From Streptomyces zaomyceticus (lineage in GTDB: Bacteria; Actinomycetota; Actinomycetes; Streptomycetales; Streptomycetaceae): a stretch of 64,000 nucleotides of DNA. The stretch lies in the NCBI RefSeq assembly GCF_014656215.1, contig NZ_BNBZ01000003.1, positions 398,779 to 462,778 on the forward strand, written 5' to 3'. How positions within the stretch are numbered: position 1 is the first letter of the stretch; every line of letters starts with the position of its first letter. The notes under the pieces were generated by a model, which was given only the letters and a program-made list of their open reading frames with translations, was not told the origin of the DNA and did no database searches. Below are positions 43,871 through 52,285 of this stretch, one piece after another. The translations under genes and the position numbers were made by a program.

Positions 43871-44647
43871 GTGCTGCCCGCCGTCGCGCACTGGCCCGCC
43901 GGTTCCGGCGGGCTGCGCGACACCATCCGGCAGGAGATCGTCGCCCGTCAGCTCGACGAGCAGATATCCGGCCGCTACCCCGTGGGGCAGCGGCTCAGGA
44001 TTCTCGACGCCGGCATGGGCCAGGGCACGCAGGCGCTGCGGCTCGCCCGCGCCGGGCACACGGTGACCGGCCTCGAAGCCGATCCCGACCTCCTCAAGGC
44101 GGCCCGCGAGTCGCTGGCGACCGAGCCCGCCGGAATCCGTGAGCGGGTCCGGCTCATCGAGGGCGACGGCCGCGAGACCGGGGTGCACTTCCTCCCCGGC
44201 AGCTTCGACGTGGTCCTCTGCCACGGCGTGCTCATGTACGCCGACGAGCCCGACGCGCTGCTCGCCGGCCTGGCCCGGATGCTCGCCCCCGGCGGCCTCC
44301 TCTCCCTGGTCGTGCGGAACGCGGACGCTCTCGCCATGCGGCCGGGGCTCGCCGGGGACTGGACCGGTGCGCTCGCAGGCTTCGACTCGGACGTCTGCAC
44401 CGACGACCACGGCGTGAAGGTACGGGCCGACCGCCTCGACGCGCTCACCTCGACACTCGCCGGGATCGCGGCGCCGCTGCACGCCTGGTACGGGGTCCGC
44501 GTCTTCACCGACGGCGTCCCCGCCGAGGCGGGCCTGCCGGCCGCGGAGGAACTGGACCGGCTGCTCGCCGCCGAGGACCGGGCGGGCCGGACGGAACCGT
44601 ACCGGCGCGTGGCGGCGCTGCTGCATCTCTGCGGGGTACGGGGCTGA
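43871..44647 (+). CDS. Class I SAM-dependent methyltransferase
   Basis: This protein of about 258 residues has the Rossmann methyltransferase motifs: LRILDAGMGQGTQALRLARAGHTVTGLEADPDLL (SAM binding), IEGDGRE, and FDVVLCHGVLMYADEPDALLAGLARMLAPGGLLSLVVRN. The substrate is unknown; the GMGQGT and HGVLMY motifs resemble CmoA/UbiE-like enzymes. I give the GTG at 43871. The same frame extends upstream to a CTG at 43802 that overlaps the DUF3043 stop, preceded by GGAGAG; translation could start there, adding 23 residues. Confidence 0.87.
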   Translation: MLPAVAHWPAGSGGLRDTIRQEIVARQLDEQISGRYPVGQRLRILDAGMGQGTQALRLARAGHTVTGLEADPDLLKAARESLATEPAGIRERVRLIEGDGRETGVHFLPGSFDVVLCHGVLMYADEPDALLAGLARMLAPGGLLSLVVRNADALAMRPGLAGDWTGALAGFDSDVCTDDHGVKVRADRLDALTSTLAGIAAPLHAWYGVRVFTDGVPAEAGLPAAEELDRLLAAEDRAGRTEPYRRVAALLHLCGVRG

Positions 44648-44753
44648 CGGGGGCGCCGGGTGTCGGACCCGGCCGGGGCGGTCGACGGGCGGGCGCCCCT
44701 GATCGGGTGCGCTCACCGGGCCCCCGGCAGGGGATGAAACGGATACTCCGGAC

Positions 44754-45842
44754 ATGGACGTCTCCCGTGCCCATGCCTCCACCCTCCGCACTCCCGCCCC
44801 GCGCCTGCTGCTCCCCCTGACCGCCACGGTCTGCGCCGTCGCCCTCGCCGGCTGCTCCTCCCCCGGCGAGGACCCGCCCGCCCGCGAGAGCTCCACCCAG
44901 GCGGCGGCGCCGCTCTCGGCCAACGAGCTGCAGGACGACTACCGGGCCGTCATCAAGAACGTCCTGCCGTCGGTCGTCCAGATCGACGCGACCGAAAGCC
45001 TCGGCTCCGGCGTCATCTACGACAGCAAGGGCCACATCGTCACCAACGCGCACGTGGTCGGCCGGGAGACGTCCTTCACGGTCACCGCCGCCACGGGCGG
45101 GCAGCCCGTCACCGCCCGGCTCGTCTCCTCGTACCCCGAGCAGGACCTCGCGGTGATCAAGCTGGACTCGCTGCCGCAGGGCCTCAAGCCCGCGAAGTTC
45201 GGTGATTCGGCGACCGTCGACATGGGACAGATCGTGCTCGCGATGGGCTCCCCGCTCGGCCTCTCCGGCAGCGTGACCCAGGGCATCGTCTCCGCGACCG
45301 GCCGCATGGTCAGCGAAGGAACGACCGGCGGCGGCACGGGCGCGACGATCGCGGACATGGTCCAGACATCGGCCGCGATCAACCCCGGCAACAGCGGGGG
45401 CGCGCTGGTCAACCTCGACAGCGAGGTCATCGGCATCCCGACGCTCGCCGCCTCCGACCCCGGCATGGGCGGCAGCTCGGCGCCCGGCATCGGATTCGCG
45501 ATCCCCGCGTCGATGGTGCGGACGATCGCCGACCAGATCGTGAAGGACGGCAAGGTGACGGACTCCGGGCGGGCGGCCCTCGACATCACCGGCCGTACGG
45601 TGCTGGACGACGCGTCCGAGCCGGCGGGCGTGGCCGTCGTCGACGCGCCGGCGGACGGGGCGGCGGGCAGGGCGGGCCTGAAGCCGGGCGACATCATCAC
45701 GCGGCTCGACGACACGGACATCACGACGATCACGTCCCTGTCGGAGGCGCTGGCCTCGCACCGGCCGGGCGACAAGGTGACGGTGACGTACGTCCGGGGG
45801 ACGACCACGGAGAAGGCGGAGGTCACCCTGGGCGAGCTGTAA
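44754..45842 (+). CDS. HtrA-like S1C serine protease lipoprotein with PDZ domain
   Basis: This 362-residue secreted lipoprotein (lipobox LAGC, Cys34) is a trypsin-like protease of the DegP/HtrA type. The triad is His100 (VTNAHVV), Asp131 (EQDLAVIK) and Ser214 (INPGNSGGALVN). One C-terminal PDZ domain follows (AGRAGLKPGDIITRLDDTDITTITSLSEALASHRPGDKVTVTYVRG). It probably performs surface quality control. The ATG at 44754 has no clear ribosome binding site. Confidence 0.93.
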   Translation: MDVSRAHASTLRTPAPRLLLPLTATVCAVALAGCSSPGEDPPARESSTQAAAPLSANELQDDYRAVIKNVLPSVVQIDATESLGSGVIYDSKGHIVTNAHVVGRETSFTVTAATGGQPVTARLVSSYPEQDLAVIKLDSLPQGLKPAKFGDSATVDMGQIVLAMGSPLGLSGSVTQGIVSATGRMVSEGTTGGGTGATIADMVQTSAAINPGNSGGALVNLDSEVIGIPTLAASDPGMGGSSAPGIGFAIPASMVRTIADQIVKDGKVTDSGRAALDITGRTVLDDASEPAGVAVVDAPADGAAGRAGLKPGDIITRLDDTDITTITSLSEALASHRPGDKVTVTYVRGTTTEKAEVTLGEL

Positions 45843-45935
45843 CGGCTGGCCGCGCGCCGGACCGGGGGCCGGGTTCAGGGCGCCGGACCGGGCCGAACAG
45901 CCCGGTCGGAGAAGCCGGGCCGGAGGCCGGAACGC

Positions 45936-46275
45936 GGGCGTCGGGCCGGAAGCCGGAACGAGGGCCTCGGGCCGGAAGCCGGGACGCGGGCGTCGGGCCG
46001 GAAGCCGGGACGTGGGCGTCGGGCCGGAGACAGGGACGCGGGCCTCGGGCCGGAGACCGGGAGCCGGGCCTCGGACCGGAGACCGGGAGCCGGGCCTCGG
46101 ACCGGAAGCCGGAAGCCGGGCCTCGGACCGGAAGCCGGGACCCGGGCCTCGGACCTCGGGCCGGGACCCGGGACCCGGACCTCGGGCCGGAAGCCGGGAC
46201 CCGGACCTCGGACCTCGGGTCGGAGGCCGGGACGCGGGCCTCGGGTCGGAGGCCGGGACGCGGGCGTCGGGCCCG
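45936..46275 (+). repeat. 26-bp tandem repeat array
   Basis: At least eight full 26-bp units of consensus GGGCCTCGGGCCGGAAGCCG-GGACGC run from 45936 to 46143 without gaps (unit starts 45936, 45962, 45988, 46014, 46040, 46066, 46092, 46118), with changes such as gac for gcc. Imperfect units continue to about 46275. The unit length is not a multiple of three, so it does not encode a peptide repeat; the open frame through it is fortuitous. It fills the 456-bp gap between the HtrA-like gene and the next gene. Confidence 0.9.
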
Positions 46276-46298
46276 GGCCGTCCCGGCCGCCGGGTGCT

Positions 46299-46505
46299 CT
46301 AGCCCTCCGCGTTCAGGGGCATCGGGCCGTAGATCTTCGCCCCGTCCTCCGAGAGCGTCACCTGGTCCGCGCCGCCGCCCAGGAGGTCACGCCAGTGTTC
46401 GCCGATCCAGCTCTCCGCGTCGCCCTGGGTGGTGAACTCCTCCGGAGTCACCACCGGCTCGACCTCGGTGCCGTCGGACTTCTCGAACCGCCACGTCCAT
46501 GCCAT
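46299..46505 (-). CDS. Small conserved-looking protein of unknown function
   Basis: This 68-residue protein reads MAWTWRFEKSDGTEVEPVVTPEEFTTQGDAESWIGEHWRDLLGGGADQVTLSEDG. The ATG at 46505 has an excellent AGGAGG ribosome binding site, so translation is likely. It looks like a small compact domain with aromatic residues. I do not recognise a function. It is divergent from cobU. Confidence 0.8.
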   Translation of the reverse strand: MAWTWRFEKSDGTEVEPVVTPEEFTTQGDAESWIGEHWRDLLGGGADQVTLSEDGAKIYGPMPLNAEG

Positions 46506-46596
46506 GTCCGCCTCCTGGCGCTCAACGGATGATCCGTTTCCTGCCCGCAGAGTAGCCGGGCGCGCACGGCTCGCGGTGGCGCGGGAGGATCTGAGG

Positions 46597-47799
46597 GTGG
46601 AACTGACTCTGCTCGGCACCGGCGCCCCGCTCGGACTCCCCCGCCCCGACTGCCCCTGCGCGGTGTGCGCGCTCTCCCGTGGGCCACGGGTCCGCGCCGC
46701 GACGGCGCTGCTCGTGGACGGGGCCCTGCTGCTCGATCTGACCCCGGGGGCCGCGCTGGCGGCCGCCCGGTCGGGGCATTCGCTGGTCGCCGTGCGGCAG
46801 GTGCTGCTGACGCATCCCCACGACGGGCCGGCCGTGGAAGTGCCCGCGGGACTGCCCACCGCCGGGCGGGTGCCGGACGGACGGGAGTTGACGCTGATCT
46901 CCGGGCACCGGGTGCGGGCGGTGCCGATGGACTCCCCCGGCACGGGGTACGAGGTGACGTCGGCGGACGGTGAGACGCTGCTCTACCTGCCGCCCGGCGG
47001 GGCCCCGGCCGGGCTTCCGGAGGACCACCGGGTGCCGTACGACATGGTGGTCGCCGATGTGACGGGCCGGCCGGACGGGCTGGCCAGGCTGCGCGCGACC
47101 GGGGCCGTCGGGCCCGCGACCGATGTCGTGGCCGTCCACCTGGACCACGACATGCCGACCGGGGCGGAGCTGGACCGGCGGCTGGCGGCGGCGGGGGCGC
47201 GGGCGGTGCCGGACGGGACGACGCTGTACGTGGGCGAGTACCACGAGGTGCCGGACGTGCCGCGGCGGACGCTGGTGACGGGCGGTGCCCGGTCGGGGAA
47301 GTCGGTGGAGGCGGAGCGGCGGCTCGAGAGCTTCCCCGAGGTGCTGTACGTGGCCACGGGCGGGAGCCGGGAGGGCGACCCGGAGTGGGCGGAGCGGGTG
47401 GGCCTGCACCGGGAGCGGCGGCCGGCGTCCTGGCGTACCTCCGAGACCTGTGACCTCGTACCGCTGCTCGAAGGGGAGGGCCCCGCGCTCCTCGTCGACT
47501 GTCTGTCGTTGTGGCTGACCGATGCCATGGACCGGGTGGGTGCCTGGGACGACGGGCAGTGGGCCGCCGGCGGGCAGAGCGCGCTGCGCGAGCGGACCGC
47601 CGAGCTGGTGGCGGCGGTCCGGGCGACCCGTCGCACGGTCGTGGCGGTGACGAACGAGGTCGGCTCGGGGGTGGTGCCGGCGACGGCGGCGGGGCGCCGG
47701 TTCCGTGACGAGTTGGGCCGGTTGAACGCCTCCTTCGCCGACGAGTGCGAGCAGGTCCTCCTCGTGGTCGCCGGTCAGGCCCTCGTGGTGCGCGGGTAG
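46597..47799 (+). CDS. cobU: Adenosylcobinamide kinase/guanylyltransferase with N-terminal MBL-like domain
   Basis: This 400-residue protein fuses two parts. Residues about 1-215 resemble a metallo-beta-lactamase-fold domain: VELTLLGTGAPLGLPRPDCPCAVC and VLLTHPHDGPAVEV. The usual HxHxDH ligand set is degenerate, so it may be inactive. Residues about 224-400 are CobU/CobP: P-loop VTGGARSGKS (229-236), the RERRPASW region with the nearby His that accepts GMP, LLVDCLSLWLTDAM, and VTNEVGSGVVPATAAGRRFRDELGRLN. It phosphorylates adenosylcobinamide and then attaches GMP, for the cobalamin nucleotide loop. The GTG at 46597 is preceded by GGGAGG. cobT follows. Confidence 0.9.
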   Translation: MELTLLGTGAPLGLPRPDCPCAVCALSRGPRVRAATALLVDGALLLDLTPGAALAAARSGHSLVAVRQVLLTHPHDGPAVEVPAGLPTAGRVPDGRELTLISGHRVRAVPMDSPGTGYEVTSADGETLLYLPPGGAPAGLPEDHRVPYDMVVADVTGRPDGLARLRATGAVGPATDVVAVHLDHDMPTGAELDRRLAAAGARAVPDGTTLYVGEYHEVPDVPRRTLVTGGARSGKSVEAERRLESFPEVLYVATGGSREGDPEWAERVGLHRERRPASWRTSETCDLVPLLEGEGPALLVDCLSLWLTDAMDRVGAWDDGQWAAGGQSALRERTAELVAAVRATRRTVVAVTNEVGSGVVPATAAGRRFRDELGRLNASFADECEQVLLVVAGQALVVRG

Positions 47800-47845
47800 G
47801 GTGCGAGCACCGATGGCCCTCGCTGATTTGTCACAAGGCGGAACC

Positions 47846-48922
47846 GTGAACCTGGACGACTTCTCCGATCTGATCGAGCGCCCCGACGGGGGGATCCGGC
47901 GTGACGCCGAGGAGCGCCGTGAGCGGCTGGCCGTGCCGCCGGGGGCGCTCGGTCGGCTCGACGAGCTCGGCGAGTGGCTGTCGGCCGCGCAGGCGTCGGT
48001 CGAGGTGCGGGCGATCGAGCAGCCGAAGGTGGTGCTCTTCGCGGGCGACCACGGGGTGGCCTCGCTCGATGTGTCGGGCCGTCGGGCGGGCACCGCGCAC
48101 GAGCTGGTGCGCGCGGTCCTGGACGGGGTGAGTCCGGTCGCCGTGCTCGCGCGGTCGACGGGTGTGCCGGTGCGGGTCGTGGACGCCGGTCTGGACTGCG
48201 ACCCGGAGTTGCTGCCCGCCGAGGTGGTACGCCGTCGGGTGCGGCGCGGCTCCGGCCGGATCGACGTGGAGAACGCGCTGACGGTCGAGGAGACCGAGGC
48301 GGCGGTCCTGCTGGGCATCGCGATCGCCGACGAGGAGGCGGATTCGGGCACCGATCTGGTGGTGCTCGGGGATCTGAGCGTCGGCGGGACGACTCCGGCG
48401 GCCACGCTGATCGCGGCCCTGTGCGGGACGGACGCGTCGGTGGTGACGGGCCGGGGCGGCGCCGGGATCGACGACCTGGCGTGGATGCGCAAGTGTGCGG
48501 CGATCCGTGACGCGCTGCGCCGGGCCCGTCCGGTGCTGGGTGATCAGCTGGAGCTGCTCGCCGCGGTCGGCGGGGCGGACCTGGCGGCGATGACCGGTTT
48601 CCTGCTGCAGTCCTCGGTGCGGCGGATGCCGGTGATCCTGGACGGTGTGGTGGGCGCGGCCTGTGCGCTGGTGGCGCAGCGGGCGGCGTTCCGGGCGCCG
48701 GACTGGTGGCTCGCGGGTCAGACGAGCGGGGAGCCGGCGCAGGCGAAGGCATGGGACCGGATGGCGCTCAACCCTCTGCTCGACCACGGCGTCCATGTGG
48801 GTGAGGGAACCGGGGCATTGCTCGCACTTCCCCTCGTCAGGGCCGCGGCGGCCTTCGCCGCGGAGCTTCCCGAGCGTCCGGATCCGACCACTCCGGACGA
48901 CGAGGGCGCTGCGGAGGCCTGA
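47846..48922 (+). CDS. cobT: Nicotinate-nucleotide--dimethylbenzimidazole phosphoribosyltransferase
   Basis: This 358-residue enzyme makes alpha-ribazole phosphate from nicotinate mononucleotide and dimethylbenzimidazole. It shows VVLFAGDHGVASLDVSG, LGDLSVGGTTPAATLIAAL, and the C-terminal catalytic Glu region HGVHVGEGTGALLALPLVRAA. I chose the GTG at 47846 (VNLDDFSDLIERPDGG), preceded by AAGGCGG; an ATG at 47813 is also in frame. It follows cobU by 46 bp, so the two form one unit. Confidence 0.95.
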   Translation: MNLDDFSDLIERPDGGIRRDAEERRERLAVPPGALGRLDELGEWLSAAQASVEVRAIEQPKVVLFAGDHGVASLDVSGRRAGTAHELVRAVLDGVSPVAVLARSTGVPVRVVDAGLDCDPELLPAEVVRRRVRRGSGRIDVENALTVEETEAAVLLGIAIADEEADSGTDLVVLGDLSVGGTTPAATLIAALCGTDASVVTGRGGAGIDDLAWMRKCAAIRDALRRARPVLGDQLELLAAVGGADLAAMTGFLLQSSVRRMPVILDGVVGAACALVAQRAAFRAPDWWLAGQTSGEPAQAKAWDRMALNPLLDHGVHVGEGTGALLALPLVRAAAAFAAELPERPDPTTPDDEGAAEA

Positions 48923-48949
48923 GAGCGGGGGACGGGAACGATCGACTCC

Positions 48950-48984
48950 GAGACGGTCACGCGCGACGCGCGCGTGGCCGTCTC
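48950..48984 (+). terminator. Terminator after cobT
   Basis: A 15-bp stem with one G-T wobble pairs 48950-48964 with 48970-48984. It ends the cobU-cobT unit. Confidence 0.75.
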
Positions 48985-49028
48985 CGGCGTCTCCGTACGG
49001 CAAGCGGTGCCCCATATGATCGCTTTTC

Positions 49029-50807
49029 ATGGGAGAAGTCCGCTTGCCTGCCGAAGCCGCACCCCGGGGCACGACCGCCCGTTCACGGCGCAGCGCCGCG
49101 TTCGCCGTCTGGTACCTGCGCGTCGTCACGTTCATCAATTTCCTGAGTGCCGTCTGGGTCTCCTTCGGGCAGGACCTGCGCCGCCACAACGAGGACAACT
49201 ACTTCACCCCGTACATGCTCACGGCGGGCTTCGCCTCAGGGGTCTTCACCCTCTTCCTGGCGATCACCATGCGGCGCCGCAAACGGGCCGCGTGGATCCT
49301 CAACCTGGTGCTCGGCGGCCTGTTCCTGCTGCTCTTCGCCCTGGTCATGTTCTTCCCGGAGATCCGGCAGCACGCCCAGAACTGGATCTCGCTGATCCTG
49401 ACGGCCGCCTTCGTGCTGGCACTGCTGCTCGGCCGCAAGGAGTTCTACGCGAAGGGGGACCGCTCCAACCCGTGGCTCGCCGCGATCGTGGCGGTCGGCG
49501 GGCTGCTCGTCACCTCGCTGCTCGCGGCCGTGCTGGTCACCGTCACCAACACCTCCACCGCCCACTCCACCTTCCTGGAGCGCTGGCGGTACGGCGTGAT
49601 GCGGCTGATCACCCTGGCCTCCGACGACTCGCGGTTCGCCGGCATCACCACCCCGGGCTGGGTCGACGTCACCATCAACGTGCTGTCCACGCTGCTGCTC
49701 TTCGCGGTGCTCTTCGCCGCCTTCCGCTCCCGCCGGGCCACCGACCCGCTGACCGAGGAGGACGAGGAGCGGCTGCGGGCCCTGCTCGACAAGCAGGGCG
49801 ACCGCGACTCGCTCGGCTACTTCGCACTGCGGCGCGAGAAGAGCGTCGTGTGGTCGCCGAGCGAGAAGGCCGCCGTCACCTACCGGGTGGTCGGCGGGGT
49901 CTCGCTCGCCTCCGGCGACCCGATCGGCGACCCCGAGGCCTGGCCGGGCGCCATCGAACCCTGGCTGGCCGAGGCCCGCGAACACGGCTGGATCCCGGCC
50001 GTGATGGGCGCGAGCGAGGAAGCGGGCGTCATCTACGCCCGGCACGGTCTGGACGCCCTGGAGCTGGGCGACGAGGCGATCGTGGAGACCGACGAGTTCA
50101 CCCTGGACGGCCGGGCCATGCGAACGGTCCGGCAGGCCTACAACCGGGTCAAGCGGGCCGGGTACGAGGTTCGCATCCGGCGCCACGAGGACATTCCGGC
50201 CGGGGAGATGGCCGAGCTGCTGCGCAAGGCCGACGACTGGCGGGACGGGGCCACCGAGCGCGGCTTCTCGATGGCGCTGGGCCGGCTCGGCGACCCGGAG
50301 GACGGGCGCTGCGTGATGCTGGAGTGCAGGGACGGCGGCGACGGGGAGGGCGCGGGAGAGCTGCGGGCCGTGCTGTCCTTCGTGCCCTGGGGTCCGAAGG
50401 GGCTGTCCCTCGACCTGATGCGGCGCGACCGGGATTCCGAGAACGGCCTGATGGAGTTCATGGTCATCGAACTCCTGCAGCGCGCCGAGGAGATCGGGAT
50501 CACTCAGGTCTCACTCAACTTCGCGATGTTCCGCTCCGTCTTCGAACGTGGCTCGAAGCTCGGGGCGGGACCCGTGCTGCGCATGTGGCGTTCACTGCTC
50601 AGTTTCTTCTCCCGCTGGTGGCAGATCGAGTCGCTGTACCGCGCCAACGCCAAGTACCGACCGATCTGGGAGCCCCGATTCATGCTCTTCGAGAAGAGTG
50701 CGGACCTGTTGCGCATCGGCCTCGCCGCCGGTCGCGCCGAAGGGTTCCTGGAGGCCCCGGGGCTGCCCCGGTGGATGCATCGCAGACACCTGGAGAGCGG
50801 CCGTTGA
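49029..50807 (+). CDS. MprF/LysX-like phosphatidylglycerol lysyltransferase domain protein
   Basis: This 592-residue protein has about six membrane helices in residues about 25-235 (VWYLRVVTFINFLSAVW, AGFASGVFTLFLAITM, WILNLVLGGLFLLLFALVMFF, LILTAAFVLALLL, LAAIVAVGGLLVTSLLAAVLV, LSTLLLFAVLFAAF), then a cytosolic DUF2156 domain with SLASGDPIGDPEAWPGAIEPWL, VRQAYNRVKRAGYEV, and LDLMRRDRDSENGLMEFMVIELLQRAEEIGI. This fold aminoacylates lipids in MprF and LysX. Unlike LysX it has no lysyl-tRNA synthetase domain. TATGAT (49015-49020) lies 8 nt before the ATG, suggesting a leaderless mRNA. A rhomboid-like protein is coupled downstream. Confidence 0.9.
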   Translation: MGEVRLPAEAAPRGTTARSRRSAAFAVWYLRVVTFINFLSAVWVSFGQDLRRHNEDNYFTPYMLTAGFASGVFTLFLAITMRRRKRAAWILNLVLGGLFLLLFALVMFFPEIRQHAQNWISLILTAAFVLALLLGRKEFYAKGDRSNPWLAAIVAVGGLLVTSLLAAVLVTVTNTSTAHSTFLERWRYGVMRLITLASDDSRFAGITTPGWVDVTINVLSTLLLFAVLFAAFRSRRATDPLTEEDEERLRALLDKQGDRDSLGYFALRREKSVVWSPSEKAAVTYRVVGGVSLASGDPIGDPEAWPGAIEPWLAEAREHGWIPAVMGASEEAGVIYARHGLDALELGDEAIVETDEFTLDGRAMRTVRQAYNRVKRAGYEVRIRRHEDIPAGEMAELLRKADDWRDGATERGFSMALGRLGDPEDGRCVMLECRDGGDGEGAGELRAVLSFVPWGPKGLSLDLMRRDRDSENGLMEFMVIELLQRAEEIGITQVSLNFAMFRSVFERGSKLGAGPVLRMWRSLLSFFSRWWQIESLYRANAKYRPIWEPRFMLFEKSADLLRIGLAAGRAEGFLEAPGLPRWMHRRHLESGR

Positions 50808-51514
50808 GCCGCGCGCTCCGGGAGTTCGCCCGCCGCGAGTGGGGCCCGCTGTTCTTCACCGTACGGACGGCGCTCCTCACCAAGAAGTGGCGAGCGGCCC
50901 CGATGACGCTCGCCGCCGTGTGTCTCACGGCTCTCTTCCAGCTGGTGCAGAACCAGGACTGGGGCTATCAGCCGGTCCAGAACATCGGCTCCGTGCGGGC
51001 CGAGGACCCGTTCTGGCTGGCGCTGCTGCGGACCCCGTTCTCGCTGTTCGTGCCGGCGCTCGACCTGCCCGTGTGGGGCGCCCTGGCGCAGGTCCTGCTG
51101 GTCTTCGGGATCGCCGAGATCTGCCTGGGCCCGTGGCGCACCCTCGCCGTCGCCTATCTGGCGACCCTCTGCGGGACGCTGTACGCACGGGTGGGCATCG
51201 CCCTCGGCCCGGACAACCCGCTCGGGCTGCCCGCCACCGACGCGCAGGTTCACGACACCGGGCCCTCCGCGGCCGTGGTCGGCCTCGCCGTCTACGTCTG
51301 CTGGCGGTACGGGGCCCGGTGGACGGGCGCGCTCGTGGTCGTGGCGATGGTCGTCGAGGTGATCGTCAAGCCGAACCTGGCGGGGAAGGAGCATCTGGCG
51401 GCCATCGCCGGCGTCCTCGTCCTGATGGGAATTCAGGCCTGGCGCGAGCGCCGTCAGGAGGGTGTGGAGCCCCGCCCGGGCACCCGCTCCTGGAAGCCGC
51501 CGATCAAGTCCTGA
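50804..51514 (+). CDS. Rhomboid-like integral membrane protein
   Basis: This 236-residue protein starts LSRALREFARREWGP at a TTG (50804) that overlaps the previous stop (TTGA), with GGAGAG before it. It has about six hydrophobic segments. HDTGPSAAVVGLAVYV offers a GxS nucleophile (Ser155) and GKEHLAAIAGVLVLMG a histidine (His197) in the positions of the rhomboid catalytic pair. It may be an active or degenerate rhomboid-like protease. Translational coupling to the lysyltransferase-like gene suggests it acts on, or controls, that enzyme. The 3' end overlaps a convergent gene by 61 bp. Confidence 0.75.
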   Translation: MSRALREFARREWGPLFFTVRTALLTKKWRAAPMTLAAVCLTALFQLVQNQDWGYQPVQNIGSVRAEDPFWLALLRTPFSLFVPALDLPVWGALAQVLLVFGIAEICLGPWRTLAVAYLATLCGTLYARVGIALGPDNPLGLPATDAQVHDTGPSAAVVGLAVYVCWRYGARWTGALVVVAMVVEVIVKPNLAGKEHLAAIAGVLVLMGIQAWRERRQEGVEPRPGTRSWKPPIKS

Positions 51515-52218
51515 GTCCGGCGCCGGACCTTGGTCCAGCGCTTGTCGTGGCGGTACGTGCGGATACGGGAACGGGCCCGCGCCCGGTGGCGGCGCGGGTA
51601 GAACCGGCGGGACCACCAGGAGCCGGGGCGGGCGAGCCGTACGGCGCCGACGATCGCCACGAACGGCACCAGGGTCCCGATCACGGCCATCCGGAACTTC
51701 CCCTTCACCAGGGTGATCAGGATGAAGAGGAAGTTGACGATCAGGGTCAGGATGAAGGTGGCCCGGTCCTGGCGTTCGTCGGTGGTCATGTCGTCGACGC
51801 CGAGCGGTGAGAAGCCGCTCAGGGTGAGCCCCACGAGGGCGACGGTGAGGACGACCACCTCGACGCTCTTGCGGCCCTCGTCGGTCCAGTACACGTCGTC
51901 GAGATGGAGGATCAGCGCGAACTCGTCCAGGACGAGGCCCGCGCCGATCCCGAACACCACGGCGAAGAGGGCGGCGCCGAAACCGTGCCGGTCGCTGCCC
52001 ACCGCGCCGAAACCGCCGATGACGGTGAGGACGACGCCCGGGACGACGTGATGGATGTGGAGCCCGCCGGAGGAGACGTTCCGGAACGGCCCCTTCCCCG
52101 CCCGGATGAGGCGGACGATGGTGCGGGTGACCAGGAATGTCAGGATGAAAGAGGTCAGCGCGAGGAGCATCGGGAGCTTGCCCGGCTCGACGATGTTGCG
52201 GGAGAACCAGTGACCCAT
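51454..52218 (-). CDS. Integral membrane protein of unknown function
   Basis: This 254-residue protein starts MGHWFSRNIVEPGKLPMLLA and has about five membrane helices (LPMLLALTSFILTFLVTRTIV, VVPGVVLTVIGGFGAVG, FGAALFAVVFGIGAGLVLDEFALIL, VVVLTVALVGLTLSGF, ATFILTLIVNFLFILITLV), then a very basic Arg-rich tail. A conserved-looking HIHHVVPG and LHLDDVYW could bind metal. No function is known to me. The ATG at 52218 has GGGGTGG upstream; the -10-like TAGATT lies at 52250-52255 on the minus strand. It is divergent from cobS. Confidence 0.75.
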   Translation of the reverse strand: MGHWFSRNIVEPGKLPMLLALTSFILTFLVTRTIVRLIRAGKGPFRNVSSGGLHIHHVVPGVVLTVIGGFGAVGSDRHGFGAALFAVVFGIGAGLVLDEFALILHLDDVYWTDEGRKSVEVVVLTVALVGLTLSGFSPLGVDDMTTDERQDRATFILTLIVNFLFILITLVKGKFRMAVIGTLVPFVAIVGAVRLARPGSWWSRRFYPRRHRARARSRIRTYRHDKRWTKVRRRTQDLIGGFQERVPGRGSTPS

Positions 52219-52234
52219 GCCACCCCGTTCCGAT

Positions 52235-52251
52235 TTGCGCGGTATGCGCAA
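52235..52251. promoter_or_regulatory. Inverted repeat between cobS and membrane protein genes
   Basis: TTGCGC-GGTAT-GCGCAA has perfect 6-bp arms and lies in the 67-bp divergent gap, next to the TAGATT -10-like hexamer of the minus-strand gene. It is a possible operator. Confidence 0.4.
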
Positions 52252-52285
52252 TCTACCGTCCGGAAGCGCCGATTACCCTGCCCGG

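Noticed and set aside
46012..46302. Repetitive 96-residue open frame in the tandem repeat
   Set aside because: The 26-bp unit is not a multiple of three, so a true repeat protein would not stay in frame; the peptide only mirrors GC-rich DNA.
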